Shown: positions 23,993 through 33,367, numbered from the stretch's first letter. The stretch is 38,785 bases of DNA from Paraburkholderia dilworthii (GCF_000472525.1 NZ_AWZT01000055.1:1-38785); one strand, 5' to 3'. Translations and numbers: made by a program. The notes: generated by a model not told the origin, from the letters alone.

Positions 23993-25564
23993 ATGAATGA
24001 AGAGAACGGGCTCGCTAGTGAGAAAGCGCAGAATCACCACCATTCGCCTGATAGCGATGCCACGTTCAGATTGCTGGTCGAGTCAGTCGGCGAATATGCA
24101 ATCTTCAGGCTCAGCGAAACTGGGATAGTCACGACATGGAACCGCGGCGCCCAACGTCTGAAGGGATACGCTGCCGTCGAGATAATCGGCCGACACTTCT
24201 CCCGGTTCTACACCCCTGACCAAGTTGCTGCGGGACACCCCGAAGAGGTTCTTCAGAACGCACTCGCCGCAGGCGAGTATGCCGAGGAAGGCTGGCGTGT
24301 TCGGAAGGACGGCTCCCTGTTTTGGGCGAGCATCGTAATTTCAGCTATTCGGGACAAGAACGGCAACCTGGCTGGTTTTGCGAAAGTAGTGCGCGATATG
24401 ACGGAGCGCCGCAGACTCGAGGAACTCGAAGAGACGACACGTCGAATGAACGAGTTCCTTGCCATGCTGGGACACGAGCTTCGAAATCCGCTCGCGCCAA
24501 TCCGAAACGCGGTCGGCATTCTGCATCTCCACGAAGTGCCATCCCCCGAAGTCGTGCGAAAGGCTTGCTCCTTGATTGACCGGCAGCTCACGCAGATGAC
24601 CCGTCTTGTCGATGATCTGCTCGACGCGGGCCGGATAACGACAGGGAAGGTACGGGTAACCGCATCGCCCCTTGTTATGCAAGACGTCATTGAGAGTGCA
24701 CTCGAGGGCGTACAGCCGAGAGCCGACGGCAAATCTCAGACGCTCAATGTAGAAGTGCCGACCGAACCGCTAATGGTCCACGGCGACATGACCCGGCTTG
24801 TGCAGGTGCTTCAGAATCTGCTCGACAATGCGTCGAAATTCACGCCCGCAGGTGGCCTCGTCAGCATGCAACTTTCACAGGTCCAGCGAATGGTAGTGGT
24901 GCGCATTAAAGACACTGGCCGGGGTATTGAGCCGCAAGCGCTTGAAAGGGTGTTTGAGCTGTTCGCGCAGGAAAAGGACCCCGCGGCTGCGAGAGACGAG
25001 GGTGGGCTTGGCATCGGACTGACACTTGCCCGTTCTCTGGTCGAACTTCACGGCGGCCGCATCGAGGTCAATAGTGCCGGTAGGGGACGTGGCGCGACTT
25101 TCACTGTTTGGCTCCCCGCACTCGAGCACGCCACCGAGGCGACAGGGACAAACAGTCCGTCCGTTGCAGTCGAAGGTCGCTCCCTCAAAGTTTTGGTCGT
25201 TGACGATAACGAAGACTCTGCCGACAGCATGGCAATGCTCACCGAGGTGGAGGGCCACATTGTCCGCACGGCTTATGGCGCTGCCGAAGGTATAACGCTT
25301 GCTGCCGAATTCGCGCCCGACCTGATACTTCTTGACCTGTCGATGCCGCTCATGAGTGGATACGAAGCTATTCCTCGGCTCCGAGACGCCGCGCGCAACG
25401 AGGCCCTCGTCGTGGCGGCGATGACCGGGTTCGGACTCGAAGAAGACCGGCAGCGTACAACGGCGGCCGGGTTCGACGCGCACCTAACGAAACCCGTCGC
25501 ACTGGCAGAACTGGAGCGTGTCATCCGGATGGCCGATGTAAAACGCAAAGAACATGCGGGATGA
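23993..25564 (+). CDS. PAS-domain hybrid sensor histidine kinase/response regulator
   Basis: 523 residues, no membrane segment, so a cytosolic sensor. PAS domain about 25-138 (LLVESVGEYAIFRLSETGIV, with a PAC end at VVRDMTERR). Dimerisation/phosphoacceptor domain with His161 in MLGHELRNPLAPI. ATP-binding domain with LLDNASKF (N box, about 277-284), DTGRGI and GGLGIGLTLA (G boxes). C-terminal receiver from about 398 with VVDDNEDS, phospho-acceptor Asp448 (LILLDLSMP) and Lys500. All catalytic residues are present. Without a DNA-binding output domain it must pass phosphate on. A single-domain receiver gene faces it, end to end, 60 bases away. Confidence 0.93.
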   Translation: MNEENGLASEKAQNHHHSPDSDATFRLLVESVGEYAIFRLSETGIVTTWNRGAQRLKGYAAVEIIGRHFSRFYTPDQVAAGHPEEVLQNALAAGEYAEEGWRVRKDGSLFWASIVISAIRDKNGNLAGFAKVVRDMTERRRLEELEETTRRMNEFLAMLGHELRNPLAPIRNAVGILHLHEVPSPEVVRKACSLIDRQLTQMTRLVDDLLDAGRITTGKVRVTASPLVMQDVIESALEGVQPRADGKSQTLNVEVPTEPLMVHGDMTRLVQVLQNLLDNASKFTPAGGLVSMQLSQVQRMVVVRIKDTGRGIEPQALERVFELFAQEKDPAAARDEGGLGIGLTLARSLVELHGGRIEVNSAGRGRGATFTVWLPALEHATEATGTNSPSVAVEGRSLKVLVVDDNEDSADSMAMLTEVEGHIVRTAYGAAEGITLAAEFAPDLILLDLSMPLMSGYEAIPRLRDAARNEALVVAAMTGFGLEEDRQRTTAAGFDAHLTKPVALAELERVIRMADVKRKEHAG

Positions 25565-25624
25565 CGACCCGCCTTGGCAGCGCGATGACAACGCAGCTCT
25601 ATTCGGTTGCGACGATTCGTCGGC

Positions 25625-26062
25625 CTAAGGCCAGCAACGGGAGTCGATGGCTTGCAAGCGCGCCGCGGTGTGGTGCTCGGAAGCGCGTGGCGCCCGCGAG
25701 TAGGTCAGGCGTGCAGCTATGAACCTGTCGACGGTGTCCAGCAATGCCTCCATTGAGGCCGGTTTTCGCAAAAACGCAGTCCAGCAGCGAGATTCATTGG
25801 CAGGCTCGGGCATAGCCGACAGCAGGACTACCGGTATGTCGGCAAACATGGACAGGCGTTTAAGACGCCAGCAAAGCTCTCTGCCGTCCATCTCCGGCAT
25901 TTGCAAATCGGTGACTATTAGTTCCGGAAAATGTGCATCGGCCTTCCTGAGAGCATCAAGTCCATTCTCCGCCAGCACGACATGATGTCCGCGACTTTCC
26001 AGCGCTAGTTGAAGCGCCCATCGGTTTCCGAAATCATCGTCGACGAGCAGTATGGTAGGCAT
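25625..26062 (-). CDS. Single-domain response regulator (CheY-like)
   Basis: 145 residues from ATG 26062. An upstream ATG at 26122 would add 20 residues with no family similarity. Receiver hallmarks: ILLVDDDFGNRW with the acidic pair Asp8-Asp9, phospho-acceptor Asp52 in LIVTDLQMPEMDG, Ser82 in VVLLSAM, and Lys100-Pro101. About 25 C-terminal residues follow the fold. No output domain. Convergent with the hybrid kinase gene and a likely phospho-relay partner, acting by protein contact. Confidence 0.9.
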   Translation of the reverse strand: MPTILLVDDDFGNRWALQLALESRGHHVVLAENGLDALRKADAHFPELIVTDLQMPEMDGRELCWRLKRLSMFADIPVVLLSAMPEPANESRCWTAFLRKPASMEALLDTVDRFIAARLTYSRAPRASEHHTAARLQAIDSRCWP

Positions 26063-26296
26063 GGCACGACGGGGATGAAAGAACACACCGACGCTGCAAG
26101 GCTCGTACCTACGGGCGCGCACTGCCTGCTCCGATGGAATCGCGTCGCAGAAGGAGGTTCGCGCAACATACTAGCTGCGTGTCGCTCTGCGCGGTTTGCC
26201 TCTTGAAAAACACAGCGCAACTCGAATCTGCGCGCCGTCCCGGCGCGGGCACATCCGTTGCGCATGAACGTTTACCCATTACACATGGAGGACGTC

Positions 26297-26560
26297 ATGG
26301 GCACATTGGACCCGCAAGGCGCCGCATCGGGAACCGGCGGTGCGGACATTGTTGGCAGCGGCACCGGAGACGGCCCGGGGCCGGAGGTGATGGCCGCAGC
26401 GACGCTTGACGGCAACCATCGCATCGATGAAACGGATGCCGCATTCTGCGCTTCGGAGATACCATTGTCGGCCGCTCCAGAAGCACCGCCAGTTCACGAA
26501 AGAGCGACCTTGTCGTTGACGATGCTGTCACCGAGGTTGGCCCCGCGCGTTGGGAACGTG
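26297..26560 (+). pseudogene. N-terminal remnant of a PRC-barrel-type protein
   Basis: ATG 26297 has GGAGG 5 bases upstream. The product begins MGTLDPQGAASGTGGADIVG and GDGPGPEVMAAATLDGN. From memory this matches the leader and first strand of PRC-barrel stress proteins common in Burkholderiales, which continue with a GKIKDIMLD-type barrel. Here the barrel is missing: after about residue 50 the sequence changes character, and the frame runs on into the convergent gene. The end given is approximate. Confidence 0.4.
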
Positions 26561-26591
26561 AATCCGCGATGGATGCGACGAGTCGTTGCGC

Positions 26592-27101
26592 TCAGAGTGT
26601 CGTCTTTGGCTTCGGCCAGGGCCAACCCTTCCGCTCGCCGGGCACATCGCGGTCACGGGACGAGGCGACCCCGAATGGACTTGCTTCCTCCGCCACATCG
26701 CGCAATGGTTCGTCCCCCGCATCCTTCCTCATCTCTGGAAGCCCGTCCCCGAACCACTTCACCTTCTTTTGAATGTGACCGAGATACGAGTTCCAGCCGT
26801 CAGGGTTACCGTCGAAAAGCTCGTGCTGAACGGTTAACGCCAGAGCTTTGCGGTTGAGTTCTGTGTCGAGCAATTCCCTTGGCCACAGGAGGAATGCGCT
26901 GGCGACTCGTGCGCTGAAATCGGCCACCGTTATGTTCGGGGCGAGCGCCCGGAGGAATTCAAAGTCCCGAAACAAATTCTGTTCGTTTGCAAGCTGCACC
27001 ACCGGCGTGCCGGGCGTGCCGGCCCGGGCTAAACAGCTCACAGCTTCGAGGACGTCCCCGAGGTGAAGTAGAAGTTCTCGTCTGTCAAATCGGTCGTCCA
27101 T
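26592..27101 (-). CDS. Hypothetical protein, 169 aa
   Basis: ATG 27101 with GGAG about 8 bases upstream. Mostly helical and soluble: LLLHLGDVLEAVSCLA, VVQLANEQNLFRDFEFLRAL, NITVADFSARVASAFLLWP, then TVQHELFDGNPDGWNSYLGH. The last 40 residues are charged and probably disordered. No catalytic motif, signal or membrane segment that I recognise. A longer start at 27209 adds Arg-rich residues of non-coding look. Convergent with the PRC-barrel remnant. Confidence 0.6.
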   Translation of the reverse strand: MDDRFDRRELLLHLGDVLEAVSCLARAGTPGTPVVQLANEQNLFRDFEFLRALAPNITVADFSARVASAFLLWPRELLDTELNRKALALTVQHELFDGNPDGWNSYLGHIQKKVKWFGDGLPEMRKDAGDEPLRDVAEEASPFGVASSRDRDVPGERKGWPWPKPKTTL

Positions 27102-27811
27102 CAAATATCTCCACTCGCTGCGTCTCCCCGAATAGGCCAGTTTTTCCGCGCAAAGCTTGGTCCCGTCACATCTTATCCCGGCGCGTCTTCGTCGACCAAT
27201 CCGTGTCACCCTGCTGACTGTAGGCGTGGCGCTGCGGTGTAGCGCGCCGGCGAGCCGAAGGCGCCTAGGTTGTCGGTGGCCGGCTTACCCTTATCAGCGT
27301 CGCGCGTTGCCGGGCGCGCCTGTCCTGTTCGACGAATGGTCACAATTTCCCTCGATGAGAGAGGCAGCGAGGCAAGGTTTCACTGCGTGATGCGTCTGCG
27401 GGTATGGCTTTGGGCCGCAACTGCGCAGGTCACGAGGAAAGCCAGCTTTTGCGAGGGCGTGCGTGCGGCCCGTTCAGCGACGTCCCGGCCCGCGCGATGC
27501 GCCGGAGTGGAGGTGGAGTGAACCGTTCAACACATCAACGTTCCCAACTTCAACCTCAGAAACGACGTTGCCTCGAGCTCTGAAAAACTTCGATGTAGCA
27601 AGCGTTTTGAGGGGACAATCTTAGAGAGACGCGACAATGCACGGCGGGCGACCGGCAGCTCGTCGTCGGCCCATTCAGCCGATGCTCGGCCCCGAAACCA
27701 TCGTCTTCTCACCGAGCTGTACTGAGTCGCGCGCAGTTCAGTCTGCGAATCGTCTCGTCGTGCGGTCATATCGCAAGCGGCGAAATTCGCTCAGCGGTAA
27801 CGAGGCTTGGT
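27102..27811. other. Gene-free stretch
   Basis: No supported gene on either strand. Several long open frames exist because of the GC content, but they are Arg/Ala/Ser-rich with no consistent fold and no ribosome sites. No tRNA, repeat array or insertion-sequence end was seen. Confidence 0.45.
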
Positions 27812-28027
27812 TTGAAATCAGCGCTCATAGCAAAACTCAAGGCTCAATTGACGGTAGCCCTTATCGCAGGCGCTATCGCACAAGTCAGTGCGCTGGTGCT
27901 TTCGGTTACTGTCGACCTGAACGCGGACGCCGTATCACCCACCGCTCTGGTTTGTTATGGCGCGGCGGCCGTATTGAAACCCGACCCGGCTTCCGGTACC
28001 GACCGGACGCTTGCGGCGCACTGCTAG
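27812..28027 (+). CDS. Possible small protein with one hydrophobic helix
   Basis: TTG start with GAGG 7 bases upstream. 71 residues: a basic start (KSALIAKLKAQ), a hydrophobic stretch (TVALIAGAIAQVSALVLSV), then a polar tail. It could be a membrane-anchored small protein or a remnant. The same frame is open for about 190 bases upstream without a start codon, which favours a remnant. Not recognised. Confidence 0.25.
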   Translation: MKSALIAKLKAQLTVALIAGAIAQVSALVLSVTVDLNADAVSPTALVCYGAAAVLKPDPASGTDRTLAAHC

Positions 28028-28071
28028 GCACGTCCCATGCGCACGTGCAAAATAGCCAAGCGGGGAAGTCC

Positions 28072-28437
28072 ATGAGCAGAATATTGCTGGTCAGCAAAGA
28101 GTCTAATCTGATTGAGGTTCTGCGACTTTCACTGAGGTCAGAGGGTCATCACATCATGACGGCGCTCGATGGCCTGGAGGCCTTCGAAATGGTGTCGGGG
28201 AGACTTCCGGATGTCGTTGTCACCGACTCGAAGATTCTAGACGAACTCGCTTTATGCAAGCTGCTGCGACACGCGCACCCGGATAAACGCCTTCCTGTCA
28301 TTCTGCTATCTGACGCCCCGCCCCCGACAGACCAGCACGCGTCCCTTTTTGATGCCTATATTCCGAAGCCGGTGGCCGTTGAGCAGTTGCTAACGCTGGT
28401 TTCGCGAATGATTTCAGAGCGGCAGAATCCGGCATAG
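28072..28437 (+). CDS. Degenerate single-domain receiver (pseudo-receiver) protein
   Basis: 121 residues, ATG 28072 with CGGGGA upstream. The receiver fold is clear: ILLVSKESNLIEVLRLSLRS, LPDVVVTDSKI with Asp52 at the phospho-acceptor place, VILLSDA with Ser80, and IPKP with Lys99. The acidic pair that binds Mg2+ after strand 1 is replaced by Ser-Lys-Glu, and the usual MPxMDG after the Asp is lost. Phosphorylation is therefore doubtful, and it may work as a constitutive protein-binding module. It lies 2 kb from an intact regulator and a hybrid kinase. Confidence 0.75.
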   Translation: MSRILLVSKESNLIEVLRLSLRSEGHHIMTALDGLEAFEMVSGRLPDVVVTDSKILDELALCKLLRHAHPDKRLPVILLSDAPPPTDQHASLFDAYIPKPVAVEQLLTLVSRMISERQNPA

Positions 28438-28769
28438 GTACGGCGGCACTAGTCGGCTAGGCTAAAAGTGCTATCGCTAATGGCGGGGTGCTAAAGCAGG
28501 ACAATTAGCGCCACCGGGACGGCTGTGTTTCATGAACCCGCCGGCGGCGACTTTAGCTCACCGACGGTTCGATGGTCGTAGGCCGCGCGGAACCGCTAAC
28601 GTCGCTTGCGGGCGCCGGTGATGTTGCGCAATCTATTTACATTGTTTGCAGCGGCCGATGGGAAGTGTGTGTGCGCAACAGGTCCGTCGTCTGCGTTTAT
28701 TGCAAGCCCAGACGGGCCCGCCCCAAGTCGGGCGAGCCTCGTCTTTCGTCGCACACGTAGGTTTACCGC
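28438..28769. other. Gene-poor stretch with one doubtful small frame
   Basis: A 62-codon plus-strand frame starts at 28572. Its middle (AGDVAQSIYIVCSGRWEVCV) faintly recalls a strand pair of cyclic-nucleotide-binding domains, but the rest does not fit and no ribosome site is seen. Nothing else is supported. Confidence 0.3.
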
Positions 28770-29027
28770 TCAAGGTGCCTTTTCGCCGAGCGGCTCGTCG
28801 CCGGGAGACGGCTCCGGAGGTGTCTCCTCGTCGGGCACGTCTTCGTCCGGTTCTGTTCCTGGTACGTTGCTGTCCGTCTGCGTTCCAGCATTCTCGTCTG
28901 CTCCGATTTTGCTCGCTCCACCCGTTGACGGCGGGTCACTCGCGGGTAACGTATCTTCAACTGATGCATCGACGTCCTTCTCGGATTTGTCGTCGGGCGC
29001 GCGTTGCTCGGTAGGTTGAGTAACCAT
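28770..29027 (-). CDS. Small acidic conserved protein with DASVEDTLPASDPPS motif
   Basis: 85 residues, AGGAG about 8 bases before the ATG. Very acidic and Pro-rich, with no Cys, so disordered. DASVEDTLPASDPPS at about 20-34 is a motif I associate with short conserved proteins of Burkholderia and Pseudomonas. The C-terminal half is a run of Glu/Asp/Pro/Thr. The function is unknown. Expressed alone, with long gene-poor DNA on both sides. Confidence 0.65.
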   Translation of the reverse strand: MVTQPTEQRAPDDKSEKDVDASVEDTLPASDPPSTGGASKIGADENAGTQTDSNVPGTEPDEDVPDEETPPEPSPGDEPLGEKAP

Positions 29028-30104
29028 TTTGAAGCTCCTGATGATTTGTGTTCAAAGATATGCGCAACGGCTGTTCCTTAAACGGCGTCAGCCTGCGCGG
29101 CACATTGTGAGCAATGGCTGGCCCGTGCCACAGGGCGCGAATCAGGGGCGAACCTTTTGCCGAGACGTACTTTTATCGGCGATGCGGAGCGAGCAACATG
29201 GCGCTGCCTCCTCAACGACATCTTGAAAGCAGAGGCTCGGATGCTCGAGGGCTTCTTACGCAAACGACCCATCAAACGCGCTTCTTGCGACGTATGCCCT
29301 TCGCGCCGAAACGTTCGGATGCCAGTGTGCCATGACGGGATTCGAAAGATGCCAAAGGACGAAAGGAGGTCTAGTGCGTCCGAGACAGTGTCTTGAACTG
29401 CTGCTATACACGGCAGTCCTCGCTCCTACCGGAGCATGGGCGAATGCCATTCCATGTGCGGCAACCCGCCGACCAGTCGAACGCGTCGTCCGTGACCACG
29501 CCGTTCTCAAGAACGAGTACGACGATATCGTCGCTCACCCGCACGCGCTGCTCAACGGCCGAAAGCTATCCGTGCGCCCCGCCCAATGGAGGCAATTACA
29601 CAACGTCCGCGCCAACGTCCACTCATTGACACGGCGCTCGGGCAATGGAAAACGAAAGCCGAACCCATTCAGGCGAAAACCGCCGCTGCGCCCGCAGTGG
29701 GTATGTCTTCCAAACGGGAATCGGCTCCCGTTCGGCCTACATCCAATGCAGGCGCTCTTCTTTCAGACGGCGGCAGTCTTTCTGCATCCGCGGCATCGCC
29801 TTGGTCTGGCGCGTCGCTGCTGCGTCAAGGCAATGAGGCCGGCACACAAAGGCTGTTGCGAAGAAGGCCCCGACGGGCAAGAAAGTCGCTGCCAAGAAGG
29901 TCGTGAGCGCAAAGGTGCCGGCTAAGAAGGCGCCGGAAAAAAAGCGCCGCGCAAGAGCGTCGCGACGTGCGCGTTCGGGCCGACACGACCGTCACCCAGT
30001 TTCGAGCCCCCGCCGACTCCCACTCGAAACATTGAGACCACACCCGCGGCCGGCGGCATACAACGAATGCATAAAGGGCTCCCGAGAAGACCTCCATCAC
30101 CGCC
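29028..30104. other. Gene-poor, probably decayed DNA upstream of kup
   Basis: About 1.1 kb without a supported intact gene. Frames on both strands change composition every 100-200 bases, as expected for fragments joined by recombination. One piece at 29837-29970 reads as a Lys/Ala-rich protein end (annotated separately). No insertion-sequence ends, tRNA or direct-repeat arrays were noticed. Confidence 0.45.
29837..29970 (+). pseudogene. Lys/Ala-rich histone H1-like protein fragment
   Basis: Opens after an in-frame TGA (29834-29836) and reads TKAVAKKAPTGKKVAAKK, VVSAKVPAKKAPEKKRRARA. Repeated AKKA/AKKV units are typical of bacterial H1-like nucleoid proteins, which are abundant in Burkholderiales. 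No start codon and no repeats upstream, so only a 3' piece remains. The end is approximate, as the frame drifts into Arg/His/Pro-rich sequence. Confidence 0.4.
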
Positions 30105-30239
30105 ATGAGTATCAGCAAGCCAACGTCTTGCTTAGAGTGCGCATACTTCCATGCAGCGTCGTGCCAACCCGAATGCATAGACTTGCGCGGACTTCGCGGC
30201 TACGGATTCGGAGCGGGCAAGAATGGCACCCGCCTATAA
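30105..30239 (+). CDS. Possible 44-aa cysteine-rich protein
   Basis: ATG 30105 to TAA 30239. MSISKPTSCLECAYFHAASC, then QPEC and a Gly/Arg-rich tail ending NGTRL. Four Cys in a C-x2-C-x7-C-x3-C pattern could hold one zinc. There is no good ribosome site, but a 13-codon frame ends by overlapping this ATG (CCATGA), which could feed ribosomes by coupling. Too short to judge well. It lies 163 bases upstream of kup. Confidence 0.3.
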   Translation: MSISKPTSCLECAYFHAASCQPECIDLRGLRGYGFGAGKNGTRL

Positions 30240-30402
30240 TCACTATCACAAGGTGGGAAGTGCCGTCGCGGCGAACTGCCGGAACGTAAGCGGAGGTCGG
30301 TTGCGGTCGGATGCGATGCGACGGTTGCAGAAGTTGTAGTGGGCTGAAGCAGCAGTTCGCTCCGCAGTTACATGCTTTGAGGCTCAACAATGAGGCGGCG
30401 TC

Positions 30403-32280
30403 GTGACTACAGACTCCAATAAAAGTAGCATTGCTGCGCTGACGCTGGCTGCCATTGGAATTGTGTATGGCGACATTGGAACCAGTCCGCTTTACACAAT
30501 GAAGGAGGTATTCGCGAAACATCACGGTCTTTCGCCTGTCCCTGTCAATGTGCTGGGGGTGGTCTCGCTGATTTTGTGGGGCCTAATAGTCGTGATTTCG
30601 CTCAAGTACGTAACTCTTGTTTTGCGGGCGGACAACGGAGGGGAAGGCGGCATTATGGCGATGACCGCGTTAGCGCTATCGTCGGTCACTCAGAAATCCC
30701 GTTGGTACTATCCGGTGATGCTGCTTGGCATGGCCGGCGCAGGGCTGTTTTTCGGCGACGGGGTGATCACGCCAGCCATTTCAGTCTTGTCGGCCATTGA
30801 AGGGTTGGAAGTGGCCGCGCCTGCTCTTAAGCCGTATGTTATCCCTGTGACATTGGCCGTTCTGGTTGCACTGTACTTGTTGCAGCGCAGGGGCACGGCC
30901 GGTATCGGAAAATGGTTCGGCCCGATTGTGCTGGTCTGGTTCATTACGCTTGCGGCGATGGGCGTTGCTAATATCGCTAGGAACCCGGTCATTCTGATTG
31001 CCTTCAATCCGCTCCACGCCCTCGGCTTTCTCATCCACAACGGGTGGTTGGCCTTCGTCGCCCTCGGTGCGGTTGTGCTGGCGCTCACCGGTGCGGAAGC
31101 GCTGTATGCTGATATGGGCCATTTTGGCAAGAAGACAGTTCGCCTGGCCTGGTTCTCTATCGTCGCTCCCGCGCTGGCACTCAATTACCTCGGGCAAGGC
31201 GCCTTGTTGTTATCGAATCCGGCAGCGGTTTCGAATCCTTTCTTTCTGCAACTTGGCCCTTGGAGCGTCTATCCGCTCGTAGTGCTCTCGACAATGGCGA
31301 CCGTTATCGCATCGCAGGCGACAATCTCTGGTGCATTTTCAGTGACTCAGCAAGCTATTGCGCTGGGCTTCCTGCCCCGTATGCGCATCCTCCAGACCTC
31401 TGAAAGTCAAAAGGGGCAAATCTACATCCCACTCGTCAATTGGCTCCAGCTCACGGCTGTCATATTGGCCGTTGTGGGATTCGGCTCGTCTTCCAATTTG
31501 GCTTCGGCCTATGGCATTGCTGCGACCGCTACGATGTTGACGACGACGCTGCTGACGTTTTTCGTTGTTCGTTTCGGCTGGAAATTTCCGCTGTTGCTGT
31601 CGGTCGCAGCGACCGGATTCTTTTTGACGATTGACGTCGCTTTGTTCTCTTCCACGAGTTTGAAAATCATTAGCGGCGGCTGGTTTACGCTAACAATCAG
31701 TGCGCTGATGGTCATGCTCATGCTGACGTGGCGAAGGGGGCGCGAACTGGTATTCCAAAGTCTCCAACGCCAACTCGTCCCGCTCGACGACTTCCTCCAG
31801 TCGCTCTTCATCAATCCACCGCTACGCGTGCCTGGTACGGCCGTCTTCTTCCGAGCAGAAGGTGACGGCGTACCCCATGCGCTGTTGCATAACCTACTGC
31901 ATAACCAAGTGCTGCATGAACGAACGATATTCTTGACTGTGTACGCCACCGACATCCCGAGAGTTCCGGATAGGGAACGCATCAAGATGGTCCCGCTTGG
32001 ACACAACTGCTATCAAGTCAACGTCTACTATGGGTTCTCGGATGAGCGCGACATACCGCGCGCTTTACAAGAAGGTCGGCATGCTGGACTCTCGATTGAC
32101 CCGATGCAAACCTCCTTCTTTATCGCCCGCCAGACAGTCCTCGCCACGCCGAAAGCCGGCATGGCGCTATGGCGGGAGGCCTTGTATTCCGCGATGTCTC
32201 GCAACGCTCGGGACGCGGCTGATTACTTCAAGATTCCGCCCAATCGAGTCATCGAACTGGGAGCGCAGGTAGAGATTTGA
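30403..32280 (+). CDS. kup: KUP-family K+ uptake transporter
   Basis: 625 residues, standard Kup length. The N-terminus ALTLAAIGIVYGDIGTSPLY is the KUP signature, followed by DNGGEGGIMAMTALAL, FFGDGVITPAISVLSA and TGAEALYADMGHFG. About 12 membrane segments fill the first 440 residues, and a cytosolic C-terminal domain follows. It imports K+ with H+ at low affinity. Start is GTG with GAGG upstream. The gene stands alone, converging with the LysR gene. Burkholderiales usually carry a chromosomal kup, so this may be a second copy. Confidence 0.95.
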   Translation: MTTDSNKSSIAALTLAAIGIVYGDIGTSPLYTMKEVFAKHHGLSPVPVNVLGVVSLILWGLIVVISLKYVTLVLRADNGGEGGIMAMTALALSSVTQKSRWYYPVMLLGMAGAGLFFGDGVITPAISVLSAIEGLEVAAPALKPYVIPVTLAVLVALYLLQRRGTAGIGKWFGPIVLVWFITLAAMGVANIARNPVILIAFNPLHALGFLIHNGWLAFVALGAVVLALTGAEALYADMGHFGKKTVRLAWFSIVAPALALNYLGQGALLLSNPAAVSNPFFLQLGPWSVYPLVVLSTMATVIASQATISGAFSVTQQAIALGFLPRMRILQTSESQKGQIYIPLVNWLQLTAVILAVVGFGSSSNLASAYGIAATATMLTTTLLTFFVVRFGWKFPLLLSVAATGFFLTIDVALFSSTSLKIISGGWFTLTISALMVMLMLTWRRGRELVFQSLQRQLVPLDDFLQSLFINPPLRVPGTAVFFRAEGDGVPHALLHNLLHNQVLHERTIFLTVYATDIPRVPDRERIKMVPLGHNCYQVNVYYGFSDERDIPRALQEGRHAGLSIDPMQTSFFIARQTVLATPKAGMALWREALYSAMSRNARDAADYFKIPPNRVIELGAQVEI

Positions 32281-32446
32281 AGGGTAATGCCGACTCAAGC
32301 TCGCCACCCTGTCCCGTGTCTCAAGGCTATCCCACAGTACCGGTTGTCCCGCGACCGCTACCGTTGATGTCCGACCAGTCGCGCGGCTGCACCGCGGAAC
32401 AAATGCTGATGTAAAGTTGGCCTGGCTACACATGAGCCCGCACCGT

Positions 32447-33367
32447 TCAGCCGCGTATCTGACGTATGTCTGCAGCGGACTGTTCCGCAACCGCCAACAC
32501 GCAGGACTTGAACTCGGCGACGAGTTCTTTGTTCGCGGGTGAGCGTGCGTGGCAGAAGTGAAAATACCGTGATATAGCAGGTTGAAATGGCCGGATGTCC
32601 AGCCGGTCATCCATGTCGATGACACACAAGGGGTGGGCAAGCGCTATTCCCAGCCCTGCCTGTACGAACTCACATAGCGTGGGCACGGTTTCGCACTCGA
32701 GCACGATTTCAGGCTCGACCCCGTGCGCAAGAAAAAGCTCATCATTCACTTGCCGGTCAAGGTTGTGCGAAGCATACGAAACAAATCGCACGCCATCGAT
32801 GTCGGCTAGCCCAATGTGGTCGCGCGCGCTCAACGCGTGGCCTTTTGGCATGATGCAGACGAGAGGACCTTCCATAACCGGTGTGACCGCAAGGTTCGGA
32901 TTTGTCATCAAGCTGGTGGTTAGGCCGACGTCCATTTGGCGTGTGGCAACCCGGTCAGAAACGATACTGGAAGCGCGCATGTGTACGCTTGGATGCACAT
33001 CTGGCCGTCGTTCCAGGAACATCATGGTCACGCGACGGATGAAGGAACCTGAGAGTGCCGGGAGAACACCAATCGTGAAGTGTTTCTTGTTATCCCGCTT
33101 TATAATTGTTACCGCTTCCTCGAGCTGTCGAATACCTCCGAAGATGCGGTCTATCTCGGAGTAGAAACGCATGCCTTGAGCCGTAGCGACCAGACGGCCG
33201 TTGACCCGTTCAAACAATGTGAGTCCAGTCTCCTCCTCGAGGTGTGCGAGCAGCTTGCTGACGGCGGGTTGCGTGATGTGCAATACAGCGGCAGCCTGGC
33301 TCGCCGTCCCTTGTTCGATGACGGCCTTGAAGGCCTCTACCTGCCGCAGTTGGAGTTGTTTTCTCAA
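32447..33367 (-). CDS. LysR-family transcriptional regulator
   Basis: 306 residues. N-terminal HTH: LRQVEAFKAVIEQGTASQAA and ITQPAVSKLLAHLEEETG, followed by the two-lobed LysR effector domain from about residue 90. The only start in frame is TTG (33367) after an upstream TGA, with a weak ribosome site. It is the last gene of a minus-strand block with an amino-acid-type ABC transporter and a flavin monooxygenase, so it probably regulates them, like CysB/Cbl-type activators of sulfur scavenging. It is co-directional with them, not divergent, which is less usual for LysR. Confidence 0.9.
   Translation of the reverse strand: MRKQLQLRQVEAFKAVIEQGTASQAAAVLHITQPAVSKLLAHLEEETGLTLFERVNGRLVATAQGMRFYSEIDRIFGGIRQLEEAVTIIKRDNKKHFTIGVLPALSGSFIRRVTMMFLERRPDVHPSVHMRASSIVSDRVATRQMDVGLTTSLMTNPNLAVTPVMEGPLVCIMPKGHALSARDHIGLADIDGVRFVSYASHNLDRQVNDELFLAHGVEPEIVLECETVPTLCEFVQAGLGIALAHPLCVIDMDDRLDIRPFQPAISRYFHFCHARSPANKELVAEFKSCVLAVAEQSAADIRQIRG

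Noticed and set aside
26857..27209. Longer N-terminus for the protein at 26592-27101
   Set aside because: The ATG at 27101 has a good ribosome site; the extra 36 residues are Arg-rich and of no clear fold.
27637..28071. 145-codon extension of the pseudo-receiver
   Set aside because: The receiver fold begins exactly at ATG 28072, and the extension has no coding character.
30235..30240. TATAAT as the kup promoter -10 box
   Set aside because: A perfect hexamer, but no acceptable -35 at 16-18 bases and it lies 160 bases from the start; not strong enough to annotate.
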